Of a DNA stretch of 64,000 nt, positions 10,131 to 22,520 are shown in pieces. Position numbers and translations under genes: made by a program. The notes under the pieces are model-generated. The model saw only the letters and a program-made list of their open reading frames with translations, was not told the DNA's origin and ran no database searches. Position 1 is the stretch's first letter. The number at the start of each line of letters is the position of its first letter. The DNA comes from Pogostemon cablin (lineage: Eukaryota > Streptophyta > Magnoliopsida > Lamiales > Lamiaceae), in the NCBI GenBank assembly GCA_023678885.1, contig CM042975.1:24779405-24843404 (forward strand), given 5' to 3'.

Positions 10131-13004
10131 TCATGATAAATGATTTTTAGTGATGATAACCCTTAGATCTTCATTTCCCTGGTCACGTTGATCTTGTTCA
10201 ATTCTCCGGGCAGATTCTGTCAATGTATACGGACACTTCCCTGACACTTGAATCGACTCAAGAGTCGTGATTTCGCCGATCTCACTAGGAATCTCTTTTA
10301 GACGCCAGCAGTCTCTCAGTATGAGGTGTTGAAGTTTGGGGAAGTGTTGGCACGAGGCAACATTCCATTGTGAGAGCATTACTCGTCCATCCAATCTCAG
10401 CCGCCTCAGACTTTGGAATTCACCATCTCTTGTATCCCATAATTCCTCTCCCTCCTCACTGGAAGACCATAGACATAATTTGAGAAGTTGAAGGTTTTCC
10501 AATTTCCCAATTATTGACATCTTCTCCCAACTAGACATCACCCCCGAAAGATTCAGCTTCCTAATGTTTGAAGGGAATCCGAATTCCTCTAATTTAAATT
10601 CGTAGATTAATTGCAAGCTGAGCGAGTGTAGTTGATTGAGGAAGCGGAGATCGATATGTGGATTCACACTCTTCAATTTTTCCCGATATTCAAAACGGCA
10701 TTTGAGTTTGCGAAGATTGGGAGAACATCTTAACAGCTCCACATCCTTTGGCTTCATAATTTCTACAAATGAAAGATACTGTAGACTCATGTTCGTTTCG
10801 TGGCTATTCCAGTCTTCACCATACCTTGCCCCGATTGCTTTAAGGTATCTCAACTTCTTCATTTTCCCAATTGATGGGGGTAGACTACATACAGACTCCA
10901 CACGTAGATATTCAAGTTTAACAAGCCTATCTATCCATGTTGGCACTTCTGGGATGACCAAGAATCTTAAGTTAACCAGATACTCCATTCCAAATAAAAC
11001 ACAATCAGAAAGGATGTGATTGAAATGCAGGACTCTCAATAGTCTCATATCCCCAACATATAAAGATGTATACTGTGTATCGCCATAAAAAGAGCGGACA
11101 TGTTGGCAAAGGCTCGGAGTGGCAGAGACGACGTTGGCTACTTGTACACGATGGCTTTTCTCAAAAACACTCAAGCATCTGAGAAAACAAAACCAAACCA
11201 AACTATGAAATAGCTCCTTAACACAGATTATAAATTAAGTGGGATGTTCAACTTACCCGTTGTTTGAAAATTTAATGAAGTTTTCTTCTCCAGATATTTT
11301 CAAGCACAAGTCACGCAACAAATCATGAACAACACATGCTTTCACTCCTTCACCATCTGATCTTCTCTCCACAACAATTACTAGACTCTTATCAATTAGC
11401 TCCATTAAATATTCTTCTGCTGCACTTTCTCTTCTCTTCTCATTTTCTTCAACTATGAATCCTTCCGCTATCCACAATCTCTTCAAGTTTCTAGTATAGA
11501 TTTTTTCAACTTCTTTATACTCTCCAAAGCTAAGAAAGCACGGCTTCAAATGATCTGGTAGATGCTTATAACTCAACTCAAGAATTTGCCTCACTAAATT
11601 CTCTCTATCATCTTTAACATGAGGCCCTAAACTTCTTTCCACTTCTTCCCAACCACTTATTTCCTCATCCATGCCTGAAAGGATCCCAGCAATAACAACC
11701 ACCGTAAGTGGTAACCCACAACATTTCGCAGCAATTTTCTTTCCAATCGCTTGGAGCTGAGGAGCGCATGCTTGATCATATCCGAACACCTTCTTCTCTA
11801 ATAACTCCCAGCATTGCTCACCAGACAAAAATGGCAGCTCATGAATTACGCTTCTCGGTTGAGCTACATCTTTATTCCTACTTGTTAACAATATCCTGCT
11901 CCCATTTCCATCATCAGGGAAACATCTCTGTAACTCATACCATACATTTGAATCCCATACGTCATCCATTGTAACAAGGTATCTTCTACCCTTCAATGTT
12001 TTGTAAATGTGATCTTCTAATGTCATTTCTTCCATTTTCAAAATCACATCTTTCCCAAACTCACTATTTACGTGAATCAAAATGTCACATAATATACTTC
12101 GTCTGTCATACGATTGAGAAATTGTGCACCATGAGAGTCTGTCAAACCTATAACTAACCAAGGGATGATTATAGAGTTTCTTTGCTAAAGTAGTCTTACC
12201 AAGTCCAGGCATCCCCCAGATTAGGATGACTTGCAAGCTCTCTGTTCCTCCGTCCAGCAGTTCCAAAATATCCTTTTCTTTATCATTAAAACCAACGACT
12301 GCATCGCAGGCTTCACTACTTGTTTTATCTTGTAATGGGGGCTTCAAACTGAATTTCTTTATCAATTTTAATCCTCCAAATTTGTATCTCTCTGCAATTG
12401 TTCCTTGGAGCTCCTTGCTTGTAACCTCAATGTTGTGGGTGAGATAAGTGAGCCTCTTGATGACATACCAGAGCGGAGCATCTCCCACCAAAAATGCTGT
12501 AATGAGATATTCAGCTTGATGTGCCAAATCTCCCATGCGCATCAGAAGCTCTTTCAGTTCTCTAATTTCAGAAAGCTTTGATGATCTGATTGATGAAGAA
12601 CGCAAAAACTTCAGCCCCTGATGGAGAAGGTAGATTTGAACCTTCACATCAGCAATTGGATTATCCTCTCGTTTCATCAGATCTTCAAGATCGTCGACAA
12701 GAGAATCAAGAATGAGGAAAGAATTGATTATTGAAGTCCTTGGAGTTGTATAAGCTGGTGTGATGATATCAGAGGAGTTGAGAGTTGCTTTCAAGAGGAG
12801 GATGCTGTGTAAAACAGCAGCAAGCCCCTCATCCATTTCTTGAAACCCAACATCTCGAACTTTTGAGAACAACAAGGAACGGAGAAAACATCCAACTTGA
12901 TTGGCCACTGATTCGAACTCTGCCATGAGATTATTGAACTCAGGATCGTTGTTGTCAGGTAGCAGCCATGATATGTCCCCAAGAATGGTGAGAAGAAACC
13001 TCAA
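10131..13004 (-). pseudogene. NB-LRR resistance-type gene with damaged N-terminus (near-copy of 50812-54009)
   Basis: Two exons on the minus strand, 13004-11257 and 11178-10131, with a GGGTAAGT donor and a TTTTCTCAG acceptor; the join keeps frame (...SNNG then CLSVFEKSH). Exon 1 shows the NB-ARC motifs in order: P-loop GMPGLGKTTLAKK, kinase-2 RYLVTMDDVWD, RNBS-B GSRILLTSRNKDVA, GLPL box CCGLPLTVVV and VHDLLRDL. Exon 2 is the LRR. There is no ATG where the paralogue's CC domain starts: the frame enters at RFLLTILGD, upstream sequence matches the paralogue's first codons but has TAG in place of CAG, a frame change and a large deletion. The first in-frame ATG is at MAEFESV. A shortened CC-less protein is possible, so pseudogene status is likely but not certain. 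Confidence 0.75.
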
Positions 13005-13159
13005 CTCCTTCTCAAGATTCTCAATCCTACAATTTGTTGAAGCCTGACAACAAGGAATGATTCCAGATGTAGCCTCCGATCGTTGAAGCCTACAATTTGT
13101 TTAGGACATATATTTCTTCCTCCATTTTGGTGTTAACAAGGATGCTAATTCAGACAAAG

Positions 13160-13636
13160 AAACTGAGTTTGCAATCGTGAATGAGTGGTTGCAGATGGAA
13201 CAATGCACCAAGAGTAGGGGTGAGCAAAATTCAGTAAAAACCGAAAAACCGAGCCAAACGGTTTCGGTTTAGAGAAAAAAAATTCGGTTAACCGAAAAAA
13301 CCGATTTATTTCACTGCTAATTAATAATGGGTCTTGAATTTGTATATTAACCACTGGCCCACTCAAATAGTGAAATCCATTAAATTTTTACTAGTTATGT
13401 TTAATAATGAACCGGCAAGAAATGAAAGCATTGTAGGACCTCTAAAGTGACTAATATATTGCATGCGAGTACAAATGGTGGTGCTTTAATTACTTTAGCT
13501 TTTGCAAACGCACTTTTTGTCGTCTTCCAATTGACCACCTTTCACCCTTTGTAGGAATCCTATGTGTTGATATTTGGAATTAGTAAAAGGGTAGTTAAAG
13601 GGTAGTGTGTGTAACGTTGAAAAGTCTTCACACTTG

Positions 13637-13637
<1 letters not shown>
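13160..13637. other. NLR upstream spacer with GGTGAGCAAA-type repetitive sequence
   Basis: A GGGGTGAGCAAA word followed by repeated AACCGAAAAACCG/CGGTTTCGG words (13217-13305) resembles dispersed plant repeats of unclear class. The rest shows no gene. Confidence 0.4.

Positions 13638-13691
<54 letters not shown>
13638..13691. repeat. (TA)n microsatellite
   Basis: An almost uninterrupted run of about 26 TA dinucleotides, lying between the upstream end of the first NLR and the 3' end of the second. Confidence 0.95.
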
Positions 13692-13695
<4 letters not shown>

Positions 13696-13739
13696 AAGGC
13701 ACTACTACATGATCTTACCGGCTGAAATCAATAATGAGC

Positions 13740-14421
13740 TTGAGCTCTTCATTTCCCATATCCTCCTGTTCTTTTTTCATTCTCTTAGCCGACGAGCTCC
13801 TGACACCTTAATCAACTCAAGTGTTGTGATTTCACCGATTTCACTTGGAATCTCAAGCAGTTTGGAGCAGTTATTTAAAATCAACTGTTGAAGCTTGAGA
13901 AAGTGTTGGTTATAGGTGACATTCCATTGACGCAAGAGTTATAATGCCCAATCTCAACAACTTGAGCTTCTGGAATTCACCCTCTCTTGTATCCCATGTT
14001 TCTCCCTCAAATGCACGATGGTATAATTTGAGAACCTCAAGCTTTTCCAATCTCCCAATTGCTGACATCTTCTCCCAACTCAACCTTGACCCATCAAGTG
14101 TCAGCTTTCGAATGTTTGAGGAGAATTCAAAGTCCTCTAATTTACATGCATAGAAACTCAAGGAGAGTGAGTGGAGTTTGGTGAGAAAGGTGAGACAAGA
14201 TATTCTAGATTTACAAGTTCTTGTATCCTTGGAATAACCAAGAATCTCAAGTTAACTAGATACTCTATATTCCAAATAAATCACAATTTCTTGAAATGTA
14301 ACTGAAATGCAGGACTCTCAATAATGTCATCATAAAAAGAGCAAACATGTTGGAAAACACTCCAAGTTGTCAACTTCCCAAACACTCGTATGTGTTGACA
14401 TTTCTCCATTGCAGTGTGGCA
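13740..14421 (-). pseudogene. LRR-exon remnant of the second NLR pseudogene
   Basis: A readable LRR piece at 14161-13910 (FEFSSNIRKLTLDGSRLSWEKM, rather like the intact NLR's FGFPSNIRKL...LSWEKMS) is flanked by decayed sequence: 13740-13910 matches the last LRR codons, and 14220-14421 matches the start of the LRR exon. An acceptor-like CCTTTTCAG lies at 14422-14430. The exon is much shorter than the 1048 bp of the intact gene and is broken by frameshifts and deletions. Confidence 0.65.
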
Positions 14422-14474
14422 CCTGAAAAGGACAAAAAGAAATTAACCAAACTATGAATTCTAGCTTAATATAG

Positions 14475-16166
14475 CTATATAACATTTACAGATTCAAGGT
14501 GGTGTAGTATGTACATAAATCTTATTTCTTTGCACTTTTTCAACCACAAGTCCCGCAACAAATCATTTTCTATATAAGAAGCTAAACTTCCTCCCACTTC
14601 TTCCCATGCACCTTCTTCCTCAGCCACAGTTGAAAGAAATCCAGCGATTACAATTACTGTAAGTGGTAGTCCACGACATTTGGCAGCAATTTTCGTTCCT
14701 ACCGTTCGCATCTGAGGAGGGCAGGTTCTAATGCGAAATGCCTTCTTCTGTAATAGCTCCCAACATTGCTCGTTTGACAAAAATGCCAGCTTGTGAATTA
14801 TGCTATTACGTGGAGCCACATCTTTATTCCTACTAGTCAGCAATATCCTGCTTCCATTGCCATCTTCTGGAAAACATCTTTGTAATTCATCCCACACTTC
14901 CATGTCCCATATGTCATCCATTACGATGAAGTATCTTCTTCTCTTCAAAGTTTTATGAATGTGCTCTACTAAAACTTTTTCTTCCATATTCAAGATCTTA
15001 TCTTTACCTAGCTCACTGTTCATTTGTATCAAAATGTCAGCCAGTATGCTCCTTCTCTCATATGTTTGTGAAATTATACAACACGATAATTTATAAAACC
15101 TATCCCTAACTAGGGCATGATTGTATAGTTTCTTGGCTAGAGTCGTCTTACCAAGTCCAGGCATCCCGAAGATTGAAATCACCTGCAGGCTCATCGTTCC
15201 TTCTCCAACCAGCTGATCCAAAATATCTATTGTTTTGTCATCAAGACCAACAGTTACCTCATTCATGAAATCATTCTTTCTCTCATTCTGTAATTTGGAC
15301 TGTGGAGTTTGATGCTTTGTCCCTTTTAAGGCTCCAAAGTTGTACGTCTCTGTTATTACTTGGAGCTCTGTTGTGACAAGGTGAATCTTGTGAATGAGTT
15401 CTGTGAGCATATTGATTACGTAGCAGAGATGAGCATCTCCAGCCAAAAATGCTGTAGTAATAAGATACTCAACTTGATGTGCTATATCACCTGTGCGCAT
15501 CAGAGGCTCTTTTAGTTCTTCAATTTCAGAAGTATGAGGCGTTCGAATGTCATTGATAGAAGAACACAAATGTGGAACCCCCTGATGGAGAAGGTTGATT
15601 TGATCCTTCACAAGAACAGCCCGATCATCCTCCCATTTCGACAGATCTTCAAGATGAGCAGCCAAAGAATCAAGAAAGATGAAGGAGTTGACTATGGAAG
15701 TCTTTGGAGTTGAATCAGATGGTATGGTAATATGAGATAACTCAAGCTTAGCTATCAAGAGGCCATTATGGTTTAGAACAGCAGCTAGCCCATCCTCAAT
15801 TTCTTCACACACTTTATCAGTAGAGAGGAAAAAGGAATGGAGAAAAGAGCCAGCTTGATTGGCAACTGCTTCAAACTCTGCCATGAGATCCTGGAATTGA
15901 GGTTGATCAGTGGTGTCACCCAGCATCCAGCATATGTCCCCAAGAATGGTGAGAAGAAAACTGTGGTCCTTCTCAAGATTCTTTACAAGGGGGTGTGTTT
16001 TATGGTGGAGTGATTGAAGAAGGAAACTGAGATAGATTTTCAAGATTTGACACTTGTTGATGGGGTATCCCTGAAGCCTCTTCACTATGGACTCCATTAA
16101 CATGTCCTTAAAGCTGTTGGAGCTGAACACACAGTCATAGTCATATTCATAGTCTTCCCTGGCCAT
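14475..16166 (-). pseudogene. NLR pseudogene: CC and NB-ARC exon with deleted ARC2/winged-helix part
   Basis: The true ATG is probably 16166-16164 (MAREDYEYDYD); the frame extends further upstream only through a non-ATG start. An R1-like N-terminal region of about 290 residues includes LLTILGDICWML, MAEFEAVANQAGSF and GDIAHQVEYLI. NB-ARC motifs follow: P-loop GMPGLGKTTLAKK, YFIVMDDIWD, GSRILLTSRNKDVA, CRGLPLTVIVIAG. Then SLASYIEN jumps straight to DLLRDLWLKK, so about 90 residues found in the intact paralogue (helices of ARC2 up to the VHD) are missing. The frame ends soon after in a non-LRR tail. Without ARC2 the nucleotide switch could not work. The LRR remnant lies downstream at 14421-13740. 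Confidence 0.8.
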
Positions 16167-16299
16167 TAGCTTAGCAAAATGGAAGATTAAGATCAAGAAA
16201 TTGGGGTTTAATTTGGAACAGGCAGGGATGAATGAAAAGTTGTAGATACCTCCAAACGACCAAGGACAACAAACCACCTTTGTTAATTAATGTGAAATT

Positions 16300-16640
16300 A
16301 TGTATTTATATTACCACTTACTATATCAATAATTGCTCTACCTAAAAATGAGAGCCCCACATATTTTCTTAATCTCAAAATACTAATTTAATTTTTCGTT
16401 ATTCATTTCCATCTAGGGATGGCGAAGGTGCCTACCCGAACTCTACTGAAATGGGTATGAATAGTCCTAATAGAGTTTGAGACGCACATGAGTACGGGTT
16501 GCGGATAACCTTTGATATACTTTAAAATTTATTTATTATGGACAACATATTTGTGTTTAGTTATGTGAACCATGTTCTATAATAATATTTATTCTTAAAA
16601 TTTTAAAAATATTTAAAAATATAATTACTTCTATAATTTA
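16300..16640. other. Intergenic, nothing firm
   Basis: A GGGATGGCGAAGGTGCCTACCCGAA-like dispersed-repeat word is present near 16415. No gene, promoter motif or terminus can be supported. Confidence 0.3.
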
Positions 16641-17480
16641 TTTATTATATAAAAAGATTGTATTTTGTATAGTAATTGCATAAGTTTTCTTGAGCCGAGG
16701 AAGCATAACTCTATTGATTGAGGGGTGGAAAAGAAACTTTTAAGCTGAAATAACCAACTATCAAAACTATGGTAAGACAACGATGAATACCTGTTGTCAT
16801 AGCCTCCATTGTTAATCCGGCAGTTGTTAAAGCTTCTAACTTTTATCAAAGGTGGTTGAACCGTTGTCGTAGCACATCTTTAACAACGGGATATCCCGGT
16901 TGTTATAGATCCAAATTTTCTTTGTTAAAACTAGTGTTGGTAACCAAAATACGTTTTAACAACAGGAAATTCCCGTTGTCATAGCTCTCTACGACAATGG
17001 ATAATCCTCGTTGTCATAGCCTTAAAGCTCCGTTGTCAATTTGAGAGTTGATAAAGGTTCCCACTTATAACAACGGTACTAGAACCATTGTCATAGCTAT
17101 TCTTTCACAATGAAGTATCCCCGTTGTTGTTAAATACTTACCTCTTGTTGTATCTTACTACGACAAAGGGATTCCCTGTTGTTAATCTAGCAGTCGTTAA
17201 AGGTTCCACACTTTTAACAACGGTGTTCGAACCGTTGTTGTAGCTTATCTTTAACAACGATGAAACCCCATTGTCCTAGGCAGTTACTCCGTTGTTGTTT
17301 GGGTAGTTATTAAAGCAAGCGCATTTTAACCACATGGAATCACTGTTGTCATAGCCTTCTTTTACAACGGTGTATCCCTGTGGTCATAAGTAGTATTCCC
17401 GTTGTTGTTTGAGGTGGTGTTAAAATATGCAACTTTTAACTACAGGTAATCCCCATTGTTGTAGCCATTTAAACCTCTTT
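16640..17480. mobile_element. Array of AACAACGG / CCGTTGT repeats, probable CACTA-type subterminal region
   Basis: About a dozen spaced, inverted and direct copies of TTAACAACGG and CCGTTGT(C/T)(A/G)TAGC words are arranged every 50-70 bp. Short subterminal repeats in both orientations are typical of CACTA (En/Spm) DNA transposons, where they bind transposase. I could not find clear CACTA termini, so boundaries are approximate. No transposase frame is present. Confidence 0.5.
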
Positions 17481-18584
17481 TTTTTCACATGATCAAAAAT
17501 TTAAATAAAAATACAAAAATCATAATATATTATTGAAAAAATCATCACGAATCCAAAGAATCATTATGCATTAAAAATTAACAAAAAAAATCTCTAATGT
17601 ATTCTCCAAAACATAACAACTGAACCAATATCATGTTACTGCAACTATTTCTCATGAGTCTCACACAAATAATCTAATAGCAATGCATTATAACAAAATC
17701 TATCACAGTCTTGTACTCCTAAATGTATTCTTCATATTTGGCTTTGCTAGAAATTATAATGAGAATATACCAATTTCTAGTCTCCACCTTTCTTCTTCTA
17801 TGTCAATGAAGTTTTTAACCACACTCATAATTAACCTACAAAAATTCATTATAAACATGTAAGTAAATTAGTGGAATAAAAGAGTAGTATGTGCACACAC
17901 ACGTGCACATGGGTGATTTTAATATTGGAGATAGATATTGCAGGAAAATCTAACAAAGGAAAGCACAAATAGAATATAGAGGAAGCTTTATGCAAAAATA
18001 ACTTGATAAGAATCTTCAGATGTGCTATATTAGTAAATAAAAAGTTCACCTGATATATTCTATTTACAATATCTCCCGGTAGAACTGACATTAGAAATTT
18101 AGAGACAATTTTGCTAACGAGCTTTTACGACCATTGAACGGGTCATTCAGATCCTATTTAATATCAAATTTCAAAATGATTTTGCAAAAAAATCAACATT
18201 ACAAATGTTAGGTATGAGTTGATTGACAGCCAAGATAAAGGTTTGTTCCTAGGACTTAATAACCACATAGCTGGAAACTATTCTATAACCCCCCTCCCCC
18301 ACCCCCCGGTTGATTATGAAAGTTATTGGAAATGTAATTATTTGGAATTCCAAATCTTTATACTCATTTCACAGTTCCAGAAATTTGACAAGTGACCTTC
18401 TTGCAAAATACATAACAAACTGTAAGTGTATATTCATGCAGATTGCTATAGCTATGAACCAACAAGACATAACAAGTCTTAGAACTTTAAATTAACATAT
18501 ATCGGTGATAAAGCAGCTCGCTTTCTTGTTTTGAAAAGCAGAACAATAATATAGAAGTAACAACAATTAAATGAAGGGCGATGA
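17481..18584. other. AT-rich spacer without recognised genes
   Basis: Frames at 17849-18091 and 18310-18495 look like chance. A C-rich run occurs at 18288-18308. Nothing else was recognised before the copia sequence starts. Confidence 0.5.
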
Positions 18585-18596
18585 GTAGTTATTCTA

Positions 18597-19439
18597 TTGG
18601 GAAATGATCGAGCTATCAAGACTGAAGGTATTGGATGGAACAATCAAACTATTGACAAATGTAAGATATGCACTAGGTTTAAGGAAAAACTTTATATCAT
18701 TGGGTATGTTGGATACTTAAGGATACACATTTTTCAGTTAAAAGGTGGTACACTCACTATTTTGAAGGGAAATACAATGGTGATGAAGGGTATTAAGGTG
18801 TGTGATCTCTATTTCCTTGAGGGATCTACAGTTACTGGTCAGATTAATGTTGCACAGGATGAAGAAGATGCCCATCTGTGGCATAGCAGGCTAGCTTATG
18901 TGAGTGAGAGAGGGTTGCAAGAGCTAGCAAGACAAAAGTTACTTAATATCAGTTCATCCTGCAAGCTGGATCAATGTGAAATGTGTATTCTTGGTAAAGC
19001 AAAGAGATTGAGATTTGGTGCTATAGAGCATAACACAAAAGAAAGGTTGGAGTATGTTCATATAGATCTATGGGGACCTTTAGGAAATCCTACTATGGGA
19101 GGGGGAAGGTACTTCATCTCATTTATTGATGACTACTCCAGAAAGGTAGGGGTGAAGATCCTTAAAACTAAGGATCAAGCATTCTCTGCATTTAAATATT
19201 GGCTGGTTGAAGTAGAAAATCAAACAGGAGATAGGTTGAAGTGTTTGAGGTCTGACAATGGTCTTGAAATTGTATCAGAGGAGTTCAACACTTATTGTAG
19301 AGAAAGAGGAATTAAAAGACACAAGACTATACTTGGAACCTCACAGCAAAATGGTATAACTGAAAGGATGAATCAAACTCTTCTTGAAAGAGTAAGATGT
19401 ATGAAGAGCTGTGGAGGCTTTACAAAAGGTTTTGGGTGA
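18597..19439 (+). pseudogene. Copia integrase remnant
   Basis: The frame contains the HHCC zinc-binding part (HLWHSRLAYVSERGLQEL, then LDQCEMCILGKAKR) and the catalytic core: VHIDLWGPLGNP, FIDDYSRKVGV, LRSDNGLEIVSEEF and the GTSQQNGITERMNQTLLE block with the third acidic residue. This D, D, E pattern and the DDYSR motif are diagnostic of Ty1/copia integrases. A frameshift at about 19435 ends the frame; homologous sequence (VTTAAYLINLCPS) continues in another frame to about 19760. Integrates element DNA in functional relatives. Confidence 0.85.
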
Positions 19440-20109
19440 ACTTGTAACTACAGCAGCTTATCTCATCAACTTATGTCCATCAGCAGCTTTGAAATACAAA
19501 CCACCTGAAGAGATGTGGTTAGGAAGGGCTCCTACCTGTGATCATCTAAAGTTATAGGATGTCAAGTATACTCTCATGTTAAACAAGATAAATTAGAGCC
19601 AAGGGCAGTTAAATGTGTCATGATAGGATATCCAAAGGAAGTAAAAGGATACAGGTTGTGGTGCTATGAAAATAATAATTTTCTTGTAAGCAGGGTTGCC
19701 ACATTTAATGAGAAGAAGATTCCATTGATTGAAAAGGACTATGTAATATCTTGTTACAACAGACACTTCTGAGTCTAAAGTGGAGCCTGCAAAGAAAGGA
19801 ACATAGCATGGCAGTAATCAAAGTAAAGATACAGATCAAGGAAAGGAACAACAGTCACCTGGATCAACAGATCCAGATATGATCTCAGTAGCTATCAACT
19901 TGTAAGAGATAGACTGAGAAGACAGATCAGGCCACCTATCAGATATATGAAAGATGATATAGTGTCATATGCTCTGTTTGTAGCATCTATTGTGGAGATA
20001 TATGAGCCAAGATCCCTATAAAGAGGTGGTATCAGGGAAAGAAAGTAATAAATGAATGGTTGCTATGGATGAGGGGCTAATGTCACTATAAAAAAAGACA
20101 TGAAAAATA

Positions 20110-20500
20110 GTGGATAAGCCTAAGTCTCATAAACTAGTTGACTGTAAGTGGATCTTCAAAAAGAAACCAGTGACAAGCGAAGAAGAAGGTATCAGATACA
20201 AGGCAAGGCTTGTAGCAAGAGGCTTTTCACAACAAGAAAGTGTGGATTATAATAAAATTTTCTCACCAGTAATTAAGCACTGTTCCACTAGAATTCTACT
20301 ATCACAAGTTACTCAATTTGATCTTGAGTTGCATTAGATAGATGTAACTACTGCTTTTCTACATGTAAGTCTAGAGGAAAGTATTTACATGAAGATTTTT
20401 GAAGGTGTAAATATAGAAAATGCAGATACCAAGTCTTGCTTGTTGCTTAAATCACTGTATGGACTAAAACATAGTCCAAAACAGGGGTATTTGATGTTTG
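20110..20500 (+). pseudogene. Copia reverse transcriptase N-terminal remnant
   Basis: VDCKWIFKKKP, RYKARLVARGFSQQESVDYNKIFSPV are standard copia RT entry motifs. After a stop at about 20337 the DVTTAFLHVSLEESIYMKI and CLLLKSLYGLKHSPKQ segments follow. The domain is cut at 20500 by insertion of another copia element and resumes at 30215 with DDYITSKGF. Confidence 0.8.
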
Positions 20501-21888
20501 TGTTGGATTGTATACTAAAAGTCTAGCTTTTTGTATGAACAATGTTATAACAATTAATTTGAAATGAGAATCATATGATCAAATGATTGCATCTTATAAT
20601 TTATTTATATGTTCGATGCAATAGTCCATTTACTTTATACTGTAGATAATATGCTGTGCGACAACACGCGGAAGATCATATTATCGGTTTCCTTATAAAG
20701 TATAAACAGATGGTCACAACCGAGATAGACGGGGACTCTCTATCGGGATGGTTGTAGTGTAGTTTGGTATTAGCTTGTCTTGGCTATAGAATCACATTAG
20801 TGCATTTGTGTGTATTGACCAGGACCGCTTGAGATCGTTCGACTTATACTGACTTATAGGAGAACTTGATCTCAGTTATTATGGAAGTTCGTGCTCTTAA
20901 TCCCTATACAATAACCTTGACACGTAGGGCAGTATGTATTTCTTTGATTCATCAATGAGTGAGATTTACATGTAATTAAATCAACAAACTCGATGAGTTG
21001 GGAAGTAGTGCTGTCTCTATGATGTGCTGTTGATTGTAGAAGGAATCTGTGTCCGTCATAGGTTGATGATGTCCCCTTGAGGAGCTCATAAGGATTATCA
21101 TGTAAATCCTGCAGTTGAAATTTATTCCGGCATGATACTGAGGTTGAGTGGTACTACTCTTGGATGAGATATTAATTAATTGAGTTGTCAGTAACTTAAA
21201 TTAATTAATGGACATTGTATATCTTAAACATGGGGAGACTAACGGGCTCATAATAAGAAGGAGCCCAAAACATAATTTTGGGATTGGAAAGGCAGTGCAG
21301 TAATAATATTTTAGTGGAATATATTATTATTATTGGACTTAAGTATAAGCTTTGGGCTAAGCTTGGATACTTAAGCCCAATGGAGGCCCAAACCAATTTT
21401 TCCTCCTGGTCCCTGCTGTAGCCCATGTATATAAGTCACCTCAGCTTATCTGGAACCCTAATCTAATTCATTATTCACGTGTGATGAGGGTTGAGAGCAA
21501 ATTGAGGAGGTCTCGTAGATCGTCGCCCACACGACGTCGAGATCGGACTTGGGACATACGGCAGAAGATCAGAAGGTAGTTTGTTGCTGCTGTCTGCCAT
21601 CTTGTGAAATTTATATAAAATCGTACCGTGCTCAGAATTTGATGATCAATATACTGAAGGAAAGCCATTGAAAAGAGGATCGTCTGATCATAAAGATCAT
21701 TCAATTCCAACATTAGACGAGAAAGTTATGGCCATTCTCGTGGGACTGCACAGTCTGCCAGTAAGAATCCTTCATCTTCTACATACCCTGGTGAACGGTA
21801 ATCGTTTCTATGTTTTATTGCTTCTGCTATGATAGAAACACATGGTATCCTAACGGGTTACGTTAACCAAATGATCCAAGCACCAACA
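20501..21888 (+). repeat. 5' LTR of the inserted copia element
   Basis: TG...CA termini; nearly identical in arrangement to 28827-30214. Carries AATTAATTGAG and CCCATGTATATAAGTCACC (possible TATA region near 21423-21434) ahead of the R/U5-like part. Confidence 0.9.
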
Positions 21889-21889
21889 A

Positions 21890-21902
21890 TTGGTATCAGA
21901 GC
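21890..21902 (+). other. Primer-binding site, initiator-Met tRNA type
   Basis: TTGGTATCAGAGC starts one base after the LTR's terminal CA. It is an exact complement to the 3' end of plant initiator methionine tRNA, the usual copia primer. Confidence 0.9.
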
Positions 21903-22520
21903 AAGATTTTGTGGTGAAGCGTGACACATTAGGCTAGGGTTTATGTGATTAATTTTTCGAAATTAGGATCACATGTTTAGGGTTTTGGTTTTACTACGCA
22001 AACCATGAATATCCCTATGTGAAATATACCCTATATCATATCTGTTCGTCGATGGTTGTGTGCGAGAGGATTCGACGAAAACTGTTCGTCAATTTCACAT
22101 GGAAGGAAGAAATTGAGAGAAAATCTAGCGCAGTGATATTGCAGAGGCAATAACCGGAGTTTCAACCATCGGATTATGCTGAATTTTGGTCAGCACGTTC
22201 AGATTTTATGGATGTACATTCTGAACGGTGAAGATCGTATTTGGAGCTTTGTGTTGTCGTGAATACGCCAAAAATAGAAGCAGTTTTTGGGCGATTCTGT
22301 TCTGTGCTGTCGAGGGAATAGAGCCGTTCTTAGAAACTAACCGTTGGATCGAACTATAATTTGGACAGCATGTTCAAAACTCACTGGAGTAGATTCTGGA
22401 TGGTGAAGATTGGATTCCCAGGTTCTTACAGTTGCGAACCCTGAACGACAGTTAGTGTAGTTTGATGTTGCACGTTGGGCTGAACTTGGTTCCGTGCAAG
22501 TAGGCCCTTGGACTAGCGAC

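Noticed and set aside
10636..11019. Plus-strand 127-codon frame
   Set aside because: Antisense shadow of the LRR exon.
11708..11974. Plus-strand frame, also at 52383-52649
   Set aside because: Antisense shadow of the conserved NB-ARC exon in both NLR copies.
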